From NCBI RefSeq assembly GCF_947493425.1, contig NZ_CANLRP010000035.1, positions 1 through 58,451 of the forward strand: a stretch of 58,451 nucleotides of DNA, written 5' to 3'. The notes beneath the pieces were generated by a model. The model did not search any database. It was not told the origin of the DNA and saw only the letters and a list, made by a program, of their open reading frames with translations. This DNA comes from an uncultured Microscilla sp. (lineage in GTDB: Bacteria > Bacteroidota > Bacteroidia > Cytophagales > Microscillaceae). Position numbers and translations under genes: made by a program. Shown in pieces: positions 26,394-34,534 of the stretch (positions are counted from its first letter, which is position 1; each line of letters starts with the position of its first letter).

Positions 26394-29300
26394 TCATTCC
26401 ATCAAGGGTAAATCTATAAAAAAGCTCGTCCCTTTGTCTTCCTCCGTCTCGAACCAAATATGACCACCTGCGTGTTCAATACCACGTTTGGCAACCGCCA
26501 AACCAATGCCTGAGCCCGACTCTTTGGTAGTAAAATTGATGACAAACACCTTTTTTCTGATATCTTCTGGTATGCCACTTCCATTGTCTTTTACCTCAAT
26601 TCTGATGTTTTGCTGGGGCAAACGGGTAAGGTTAATTGTTACCTGAGGGCGAATGTCAGAAGGTACCGCCTGGATAGCATTGAGCACCAGGTTGGTAAAA
26701 ATACGTCCCATCAATTTTTGGTCACCCATCACAAAAAACTCCCCACTGGCAATGTCCGTTTCCAGGTCTATGTTTTTATTATTGGTATACAGATTTACGG
26801 TTTCTTTCAATACTGCCGAAATCTCAAATCGTTCACTTTTAGGGATGGGCATTTTGGCAAACGACGAAAACGATGTAGCAATATCGCTCAAGGTATCTAC
26901 CTGGGTGAGCAAGGTCTTAAAATAACGGGCAAACGTTTCTCTTACTTCCTCTTCTTGTTGTTGCAAACGCATTTCCAGCATTTGCAAAGTGAGTTTCATG
27001 GGCGTTAGCGGATTTTTGATCTCGTGTGCTACCTGACGAGCCATTTCGCGCCAAGCCGATTCTTTTTCGCTGCGTGCCAGAGCTTCTTTACTTTTTTCGA
27101 GATTGATCAACATCTTATTATATTCATCTACCATTAGACCTATCTCATCTTTTGAGTTCCATTCGAGTGGCTCGTTTTTCTCGTGTAACGTAGTTTTTCG
27201 TATTTTTTGGGTAATCAACCGTAGTGGGTCAGTCAAAATCTGGGAAGCAAAATAAGACACAATCAAAAACACAATAAATATAGTAGTGAATATATTCATA
27301 ATTGTTGATAATACATTCACCATTTTTTCGTCCAGCTCATTTTTAGAATCAAAAAATGGAATACTTAAAATGCCCAGTGTTTTTTTGGTTTCGTAAGACT
27401 TCAGTGGTATGTATACCGACTTATAGTTGAGCTGCCCTACCGATTCGCTCAACAAGACTTTTTTTACCTGATTGCCCGAAAGGGTTTGGTATGCTTTGTA
27501 ATTGAGGTACTTAGACAACAAACCGTATTTTTCGTAGATAGAAGGCTGAGTAGAGGTGATGAGTTTGCCTTGGGGGGTAAAAATATTAATGTCTACCTCA
27601 AGGTATTGCCCTATTTGGATGAGCTTATCGAACAACTGGCTTTGGGTAAGCGATTTTTCCTGGTAACTCTCTACATAAGGTAAAATATTGGTGGCAACGG
27701 TTTCTGTTTTCTCAAAAAACGCATTATCAAAATCATTTTGATATGACGAATCAATCAGGCTCAACATAGCCAAACTTACCGTGATAAGCGGCAGAAAGAA
27801 AGCAACATTGAGGTAAAACTGGATGCGGGTAGCAAAGTTTACCTTGATCTTTCTTACCCTGGTGAGTAGGCTAAACAATAGAATAATGTTGGTGATAAAC
27901 AATACCAACAACAAAAACAGGAAAGAAAAATTAGAGAAAAATTGTGACAACGGGTAATGCTCTTTTGAGATCACCACAAACTTTTTGCGCCCACCATTGG
28001 TCACCAGGTGTTTAAAGTTTTTATGTACCAGGCCTTTGGTAATTGCCTGATCATTGGCCAAGAACTTAATATCAAAATCACGCTCATAGTTATAAGTACC
28101 TGCGCTATAGATCAACTTGTTTTTTTCAAACACCGCATAACTGTACTTTTTAAGTTCCGAAGTACGCAAAAACTGCTTGTCTACCAGTAACTCAGGGTAT
28201 ACATTGGTGGAAACAGCCCTTTTTTGCTTAAAATTTAGAATAATATACCCTTTTGGGGATTTTTTATCACCTATAGCTATAAACCCCAGGTATTGTTTAA
28301 TCAGGTTGGCTCCTAAATCATTGATAAAGAAAATGTCAGGATGTTCGGTTTCGTAAAATATGCGGTCATACTTCTTTTTGTACTCAAAGTAATTGGTAAA
28401 AATCACATCATCTTTGGTCAACGAAGGGTCTTGTGTGTTTACTTTGTTGATAGGTGGGTTGGTGTAAGTATTGCCATCTTTACCACTAAACAATAAAATA
28501 TCTACCAGGTACTTATTAAAATCGTTGCCCAGGTGTTTGACCACTTGTGCCCTTATTTGCTTGTCTTGAGAGGTGCTGTCGTTAAAGGCAGTAGTAAGCG
28601 TAGAGTCTTGTTTGATCGATTTGATAGCGTCTTTGAGGTAAAATTCAGTACGCAAGTCGTTTTCAGCAATCAAAAAATCTCCAATTTTGCGGCGCTTCTC
28701 TATAGCTTCCCTTTCGCCAAAGTCTACCACTACATACGCCCCCATACTAGCGCAGGCAAGCGCTCCCAAAAACATATAAATGGTAGAAAGATATTTGAAA
28801 CGATAAAGTTGACGGGGCAACCTGATGGCTACCAATATAGCAAAATAACAACCATTGATAATCAAGACCATTGGTTGTAACAATTCGGCAAAAAAACTAA
28901 TGAGTACATAAGCGCCTGTGCCCAATACAAACAACACAATAACCGATATGGAGTCGCGGGTAACATAACGATTGGCAGCCAGGTTGAGCCTGATAAAAAG
29001 ACGGCTGAATATATGGGTGGCAAAAAAGTAAAAGCCCGATACCAACAAAAACACAATGCCTGCCACCAACTTAGCAGATGTTACCTCTATATTTTCGGTA
29101 ATGTCTACATTGATTTGCTGAGAATCTACAATGATGGTTTGCAGTATATAAAAAGTGAGTTGCAAGGCAAAAAAGCTCAAAATCACCAAAATGATCGACA
29201 CCCGCTGTTTTTTGTTATAAGGCAGGTTAATCAAATAACGGTACGACCTAGACCTGAAGTAATATCCCGAAAAATAAACGACCAATCCTACCAAAATGCT

Positions 29301-30194
29301 CACATTGATGAGGAGGTCGCCAATAGAAGGTGAGAGCTCCGACGAAGCATAAATATGGGGGCTAAATAATTGACTGCTGGTAAAGTTACCCGGAAAGCCG
29401 AACTGTAGCATCAACAACCTTACTCCCACCAAGTACGCCGCAAACAATAAAAAGCCCAGTTCAAATTTTTTGCTTCGCACCAGTTGCTTCGCCCAAAGAT
29501 TGACCTGTAGCCCCAAAAAAAACACACTTAGGCTAATGAGTATAATAGTAATAAACGAAGTTTCGGTTTGTTGAACCATCGGCTTGCCAGAGGGCTCCAG
29601 ACTAAATAAAAACTGTTTGTTTTTGCTAAATATATTGCGGTGTCGTTTATTTTTGGTCAGCGAAATTTTCACTGTATTATCAGAAATAATGTGGGCATTG
29701 TACCCCGACTTAAGGTAGGCGTTGCTGATGGGGTATTGGGTATATACAGGCAATAGGCTAAACATCTCTAGTTTGCCCTCTTTGGGGTGTGCTATGATGG
29801 TTTTTAGCGCCAAATAATACCCATTTCTAAACTTAAACATCTCGGTAAGGTACTGCCCTTTTATATCCTGATAATCAGGCACAAACCTGTAGTTAGTCCA
29901 ATACTTTAGCTCGCTTTGTTTATAAATATAACAATGGTATTGCTGCTTAAAATTTCCGTTGGCAAAAGATTGCAAACCTTGGGTAAGAATAGCCTTGGCT
30001 ACAGTACCCGACTCCTCTTTCATGGCAGCTATTTCACGCTGCACCCGCAAGGTAATCTCCTTTACCCTTTGTTCATCTATGGTTTTGGGTTTTGAGGGCA
30101 CAATATAGCCCATACCCAAAGCTCCCAAAAGGGTAACCACGCAAAGAGTAATATATATATAATTAAAATACTTTCTGGAATTTGATGCCATCAT
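26394..30194 (-). CDS. Very large NtrY-like membrane sensor histidine kinase
   Basis: A 1266-residue sensor kinase. The first 860 residues hold about 10 membrane helices in two groups (starting YFNYIYITLCVVTLLGALG, and later FSFLFLLLVLFITNIILLF), separated by a long extracytoplasmic domain at about 510-740. A second periplasmic domain at about 830-940 is followed by another helix (TIFIVFLIVSYFA) and a HAMP linker. HisKA has AHEIKNPLTPMKL with H1057, and the HATPase_c N, G1 and G2 boxes are NLVLNAIQA, DNGSGIP and GSGIGLA. The order HAMP, kinase and NPLTP box resembles NtrY, but the N-terminus is far longer than in nitrogen regulators. No regulator gene is adjacent. A promoter with both elements precedes it. 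Confidence 0.88.
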   Translation of the reverse strand: MMASNSRKYFNYIYITLCVVTLLGALGMGYIVPSKPKTIDEQRVKEITLRVQREIAAMKEESGTVAKAILTQGLQSFANGNFKQQYHCYIYKQSELKYWTNYRFVPDYQDIKGQYLTEMFKFRNGYYLALKTIIAHPKEGKLEMFSLLPVYTQYPISNAYLKSGYNAHIISDNTVKISLTKNKRHRNIFSKNKQFLFSLEPSGKPMVQQTETSFITIILISLSVFFLGLQVNLWAKQLVRSKKFELGFLLFAAYLVGVRLLMLQFGFPGNFTSSQLFSPHIYASSELSPSIGDLLINVSILVGLVVYFSGYYFRSRSYRYLINLPYNKKQRVSIILVILSFFALQLTFYILQTIIVDSQQINVDITENIEVTSAKLVAGIVFLLVSGFYFFATHIFSRLFIRLNLAANRYVTRDSISVIVLFVLGTGAYVLISFFAELLQPMVLIINGCYFAILVAIRLPRQLYRFKYLSTIYMFLGALACASMGAYVVVDFGEREAIEKRRKIGDFLIAENDLRTEFYLKDAIKSIKQDSTLTTAFNDSTSQDKQIRAQVVKHLGNDFNKYLVDILLFSGKDGNTYTNPPINKVNTQDPSLTKDDVIFTNYFEYKKKYDRIFYETEHPDIFFINDLGANLIKQYLGFIAIGDKKSPKGYIILNFKQKRAVSTNVYPELLVDKQFLRTSELKKYSYAVFEKNKLIYSAGTYNYERDFDIKFLANDQAITKGLVHKNFKHLVTNGGRKKFVVISKEHYPLSQFFSNFSFLFLLLVLFITNIILLFSLLTRVRKIKVNFATRIQFYLNVAFFLPLITVSLAMLSLIDSSYQNDFDNAFFEKTETVATNILPYVESYQEKSLTQSQLFDKLIQIGQYLEVDINIFTPQGKLITSTQPSIYEKYGLLSKYLNYKAYQTLSGNQVKKVLLSESVGQLNYKSVYIPLKSYETKKTLGILSIPFFDSKNELDEKMVNVLSTIMNIFTTIFIVFLIVSYFASQILTDPLRLITQKIRKTTLHEKNEPLEWNSKDEIGLMVDEYNKMLINLEKSKEALARSEKESAWREMARQVAHEIKNPLTPMKLTLQMLEMRLQQQEEEVRETFARYFKTLLTQVDTLSDIATSFSSFAKMPIPKSERFEISAVLKETVNLYTNNKNIDLETDIASGEFFVMGDQKLMGRIFTNLVLNAIQAVPSDIRPQVTINLTRLPQQNIRIEVKDNGSGIPEDIRKKVFVINFTTKESGSGIGLAVAKRGIEHAGGHIWFETEEDKGTSFFIDLPLME

Positions 30195-30230
30195 AATTTG
30201 TTAGGCATATTACAAAAATTACATAAAAAA

Positions 30231-30261
30231 CAAAAGTAATGCCTCAATCCAGCTTGCCCAA
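30231..30261 (-). promoter_or_regulatory. Bacteroidota promoter of the large histidine kinase
   Basis: On the minus strand: TTG at 30261-30259, exactly 20 bases, then TACTTTTG at 30238-30231. Both elements and the spacing fit the Bacteroidota consensus. The start codon lies about 37 bases further on. Confidence 0.6.
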
Positions 30262-30456
30262 ACGAAGCAGAAATTGGATCATTGCATCACAGCGTTCTCT
30301 TAACAAAATGTTTTGAATAATAGTTGACCGGAAAACCGATCAGATATGGCATCATTTGATCTGGTATATTACCCCTTAAAAAACTGCGCCAATCTGTGTA
30401 TTTAGCCCGGAAAGTTACCAAAAAGTTACACAATCCAGGCAAACAGTGTGGCAACC

Positions 30457-31071
30457 TTACTTTACATCTATGCTCAACATTTTTTTATCCTCAAAGTAAG
30501 CCGTCATCGTATCACCTATTTGTACAGGTCCTACCCCGGCAGGCGTACCCGTAAAAATAAGGTCGCCTTTTTGAATCAGGAAAAATTGAGACAAATAAGC
30601 AATAATGGCGTCAAAGCTAAACATCATGCGGTTGGTATTGCCCGCTTGTTTTACCTCTCCGTTAATGTCCAGTCTGAAATTAATATTGTGTACATCAGGA
30701 ATATCCTCTACCTTGATAAATTCATTAGACAATGGAGCCGATCCGTTGAAACCTTTGGCTATAGCCCAGGGCAAGCCTTTTTTCTTGGCTTTAGCCTGTA
30801 AGTCCCTTGCGGTGAGGTCTATACCTACCCCTATAGAGTCATAATATTTGTGGGCAAACTTTTCGTCTATGTATTTACCATTGCGGCATATTCTCAGTAC
30901 CAGTTCTACCTCATGATGAATGTCTTTCGAAAAATCGGGGTAATAAAAAGGCTTGTTATTGGTGAGCAAGGCAGTATTGGGCATAGTAAATACTACTGGT
31001 TCATCGGGGCGTTCATTGCCCAATTCTTCAATATGAGCCACATAGTTTCTGCCAATGGCGAATATCTTCAT
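30457..31071 (-). CDS. Fumarylacetoacetate-hydrolase family enzyme (acylpyruvase-like)
   Basis: Cytosolic metal-dependent enzyme of the FAH superfamily; short members such as YcgM and FAHD1 split acylpyruvates or decarboxylate oxaloacetate. The opening is IFAIGRNYVAHIEELGN. The metal ligands are in HHEVELVLRI (Glu-x-Glu) and in VGIDLTARDLQ (Asp). The lid and substrate segments are KKKGLPWAIAKGFNGSAPL and DLIFTGTPAGVGPVQIGD. The length of 204 is normal for the short form. It is divergent from the subtilase unit to its right and 262 bp from the kinase gene. The exact substrate is not fixed by sequence. Confidence 0.85.
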   Translation of the reverse strand: MKIFAIGRNYVAHIEELGNERPDEPVVFTMPNTALLTNNKPFYYPDFSKDIHHEVELVLRICRNGKYIDEKFAHKYYDSIGVGIDLTARDLQAKAKKKGLPWAIAKGFNGSAPLSNEFIKVEDIPDVHNINFRLDINGEVKQAGNTNRMMFSFDAIIAYLSQFFLIQKGDLIFTGTPAGVGPVQIGDTMTAYFEDKKMLSIDVK

Positions 31072-31267
31072 AAAAAACTTACTTTACTAAAACAAATCAA
31101 GCCCCGAAGATGGGCAATTGTGGGTTAAATAGCAAGACATAAGCGCAGCGTTATGATGGCTAAAAAAACGAAATCATGTATATTGCCCGTTATTGCTCAC
31201 CAACAAAAGGTGCCACCTTTGGGTACACCCCCTAATCAAATTTGAGTAATAAAGGAGGTAAACCCAA

Positions 31268-31426
31268 GGAATGGTGAGAAATTAAATTACCATTCTTGAG
31301 GTAGAGGTTTTGTTTTGAGACGAGGCTATTTTTTGCGCCCATAGCAGCGCTACGGGCAATAAAAATAACGAAGTATCAAGGCGAAAAATCACCCCTCAGA
31401 GTGTAAATTTATTTTTGAACAATTCC
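31268..31426. repeat. MITE-like element, family A, copy 2 (159 bp)
   Basis: Same length as 25781-25939 and identical apart from two substitutions. It is flanked by CAA on both sides, again a 3-bp duplication. It sits in the divergent spacer before the subtilase gene and could carry or separate promoter elements. Confidence 0.85.
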
Positions 31427-31499
31427 CAAGGAAGCTCAATAACAATCAACCACTACCAGTCAACCCTGGTTTTGACCGGGCATTTATAACAAAAGCTTT

Positions 31500-34118
31500 A
31501 TGAAAATACTCTTACAAAAAATTCAACTGCTAACCCTTACCCTTACTTTAAGCATGGCTACTTTTGCCCAAAAAAGATTTGAAACTATAAAGGTAGCCCC
31601 AGGGTGTTTGTCATACACCAATACCATTCAGGTAAAAATTCTTAATTTTAAGGCATTTGATCAGTGGTGTACCCAATATTTGCCTCAAAACAAAATCAAG
31701 CAATTGTACCCCAATATAGCACAAGTAAGCAATGCCTGCCACCAAACCATTGCCAAACTCGCTGCTTGCCCACAAGTATTGTTTATAGATCGTGGCAAGC
31801 TCTCCGCCAAAACTGAATTGAGTTTTGACAGCCGAGGAATATGGCTTAATAAAATAAGTGCAGTTCACCAACTCTACCCCCAACTCAACGGCGATGGCTT
31901 GTTTGTGTCGGTGCGTGAAGACCCTTTTAATATAACAGACATTGACTTTGCCGGGCGCATTGCAGACACCACCAACCTAGGCAAAACTGTAGACACGCAC
32001 GCTTCTATCATCGCCAGCGTTATTGCCGGAGGTGGCAACAGTTCGTCGGGCGCTCTGGGGGTAGCCTGGAAAGCCCAACTCTACTCTTCTGGGTTTAGAA
32101 ACGGACTCGCTCCCGACAATGGCAATACGCTCATGAAACAAAAAGCATACGTGCAAAACCACTCGTATGGTGTAGGGGCTATAGAAAACTATTATGGCAT
32201 CGAAGCCGAAGCTTATGACCAGCACGGCATTGACTTTCCGCAATTGTTGCACGTATTTTCTATTGGCAACTTTGGCAATCAGGCAGATGCGACGGCTCAC
32301 ACTAAGTATAACATCAAGGGTTTTGCCAACCTATCAGGACAGTTTAAGGTAGCCAAAAACGTGCTCACAGTAGGCGAAATAGACACCAACTCGGTAGTGA
32401 CTACCCTTAGTAGCCGAGGGCCTGCTTATGATGGGCGGGTCAAGCCCGAATTGGTTGCTTACGGAGGAGGTAATGGCTCCTCGGAAAGTGCAGCTATAGT
32501 ATCGGGCATTGGTTTGCTGGCGCAACAAGCCTACCAGCGCAAAAAAGGGCAAACTCCACCTGCAGCTTTGCTCAAAGCGGTACTCATCAACGCAGCTGAC
32601 GACTTAGGCAGGACGGGGGTTGACTTTGAATACGGGTTTGGTAGTGTTGACGCCTTGGGTACTATTAAAACCTTGGAAGACAACCGCTATGCGACCGAAA
32701 TTTTAGCAGCTACCAACGACCACAAGACGTTTAAGATTACTGTACCCACCAACGCCCAACACTTGAAAGTAACCTTGGTATGGCACGATCCAGCGGCAAA
32801 GGCAGGCAACACCAAAGCATTGGTCAATGACTTAGACCTCAGTGTAAAAAAGGTGGGTACGGGCACCATTTGGAAACCTTGGACACTCAACACCTTTGCC
32901 CATGCCGACTCTCTGAAACTGCCTGCTCAACGAGGCGAAGATCACCTCAATAACATAGAACAAGTAATGCTTAGTTTTCCGGAAGCTGGCACATACGAAA
33001 TCAATGTCAAAGCCTTTAGTCTGGCTGTATCCAACCAACGCTTTAGCATCGCTTATGAGTACCCTACGGGTTTTGAGTGGGTGTATCCTTTGCAAAACAA
33101 TGTATTACAAGCCGCTCGCACGAGTCGCTTGCAGTGGAACTGGCACAAGGTAGCCGAACCGGGTAAGCTGGAATACAAACTCGCCAATAGCAACACCTGG
33201 CAACTCATTGCCCACCTGAACGACCTGTCAAAAGAATACCACCACTGGGCAGTACCCAACCTGTTTGCTCCTATACAAATACGCTTGACCGCCCAAAGTG
33301 GCTTTAGCTTTACATCTGACCCTTTTCAGGTAATGGCAGGGTTTGCCCCCAATGTAGGGTACAACTGCCCACAAGCAATTATGTTGTTTTGGCCACCGTT
33401 GCCTGGCGTGAGCAGTTACCAGGTATATAAAATGGGCGAAAAATACCTCGAACCAATCGCTCAAGTACAAGATACGCTCGTTGTGATCAACAAAAGTACC
33501 CACTCCAGTAAGTATTTTGCGGTTGCTCCTTTCATTGACAATACCGCGATAAGGTGGGGCAATACAATTAATATTGATTTTAAGGGGATCAAATGCTATT
33601 TCAAATCGTTTTTGGCAACCCCTGGGTTTAATGACACTACCCGCTTACAACTTGCGTTGGCCACCGACTACCACCTTAGCAATATCGCCCTACAGCGTAG
33701 CAACCGTTCGGGTGAGGGTTTTAAAACGATCGCCAACACTCTCCCAAATGGGGCTTTGTATACCTTTAGTGATGCTTCACCCTTGGCTTATCGCAATGTA
33801 TACAGGGTGGCGCTTACCAATGCCCCAGGCAACACATTTTATAGCGACGAAGTAGAAGTATTAGTGGTAGCGCAAAACGAGTTTTTTATGTACCCCAACC
33901 CTACTCGGCTCAACCAACCCCTGGTAGTGACTGACCGTCGCAATGAGATTGAAAAAGTGAGGATACTCAATCTGGCAGGCAAAGTACTGCAACAATATGT
34001 GCCCAACGGCAGCGACCAAAAAGAGCTATTTACCGATGGACTGGCTACTGGTGTATATTTGGTTGAGTTTATGCTCAAAGACGGTAGCCGCAAAACCAAA
34101 CGTTTAGTAATCAAATAA
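31500..34118 (+). CDS. Secreted subtilisin-like peptidase with T9SS sorting domain
   Basis: S8-family protease. The signal peptide (residues 1-23) ends ATFAQ. A short pro-region follows to about residue 110. The catalytic domain has Asp in SVREDPFN (D141), His in TVDTHASIIAS (H167), the oxyanion Asn in FSIGNFGN (N257) and the likely nucleophile Ser in GGNGSSESAAIVSG (S328). The motifs are looser than the usual DTG, HGT and GTSMAAP, but keep order and spacing. Beta domains fill residues 400-780, including a fibronectin-like region. The last 75 residues (FFMYPNPTRLNQPL... to TKRLVIK) are a type-A T9SS tail. The protein should be exported to the cell surface or medium. Some loss of activity is possible. 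Confidence 0.85.
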   Translation: MKILLQKIQLLTLTLTLSMATFAQKRFETIKVAPGCLSYTNTIQVKILNFKAFDQWCTQYLPQNKIKQLYPNIAQVSNACHQTIAKLAACPQVLFIDRGKLSAKTELSFDSRGIWLNKISAVHQLYPQLNGDGLFVSVREDPFNITDIDFAGRIADTTNLGKTVDTHASIIASVIAGGGNSSSGALGVAWKAQLYSSGFRNGLAPDNGNTLMKQKAYVQNHSYGVGAIENYYGIEAEAYDQHGIDFPQLLHVFSIGNFGNQADATAHTKYNIKGFANLSGQFKVAKNVLTVGEIDTNSVVTTLSSRGPAYDGRVKPELVAYGGGNGSSESAAIVSGIGLLAQQAYQRKKGQTPPAALLKAVLINAADDLGRTGVDFEYGFGSVDALGTIKTLEDNRYATEILAATNDHKTFKITVPTNAQHLKVTLVWHDPAAKAGNTKALVNDLDLSVKKVGTGTIWKPWTLNTFAHADSLKLPAQRGEDHLNNIEQVMLSFPEAGTYEINVKAFSLAVSNQRFSIAYEYPTGFEWVYPLQNNVLQAARTSRLQWNWHKVAEPGKLEYKLANSNTWQLIAHLNDLSKEYHHWAVPNLFAPIQIRLTAQSGFSFTSDPFQVMAGFAPNVGYNCPQAIMLFWPPLPGVSSYQVYKMGEKYLEPIAQVQDTLVVINKSTHSSKYFAVAPFIDNTAIRWGNTINIDFKGIKCYFKSFLATPGFNDTTRLQLALATDYHLSNIALQRSNRSGEGFKTIANTLPNGALYTFSDASPLAYRNVYRVALTNAPGNTFYSDEVEVLVVAQNEFFMYPNPTRLNQPLVVTDRRNEIEKVRILNLAGKVLQQYVPNGSDQKELFTDGLATGVYLVEFMLKDGSRKTKRLVIK

Positions 34119-34534
34119 CAGGCGCGCAATACCTGTGTGATTGAGGAGCTTTAAACAAAGTATTTTAAATACTCAAAAGTTGCCTGTAAGTGAATGTAAG
34201 CAATATTTCCAGGGTTTCCTTAACGCCCTTAGGCTGACGCCAATGTGAGACATCGGGGAAGCATGACAGAAAGAATTTAGTCAAACAGAGTAGGCTATTT
34301 TTGTAGTTTTTACTAAAGCCCAGCGGAGACTGCACCCACATCCTATTGAGACGCCTTATATTTTAACTAAATATACCCTCTCCTACTCCCTTTAGTACTT
34401 AGCCTTGTCTACCTAATAAGGGAGCAAACGAGAAATAGTATACGCATTTTTAGGTACTTTATTTCTTGATCCCTCCCTAAATACTCACAGGGAATTAACC
34501 AAAAAACATTTCACCCTCAAAAACTTCATGTATT
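34119..34534. other. Intergenic region with unexplained mixed-composition stretch
   Basis: No ORF of note. A stretch from about 34220 to 34360 is richer in GC words (GGCTGACGCC, CCCAGCGGAGACTGCACCC) than the surrounding spacer and could be an RNA leader or an eroded repeat. An ACAGG/CCTGT hairpin just after the subtilase stop may be a weak terminator. Confidence 0.3.
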
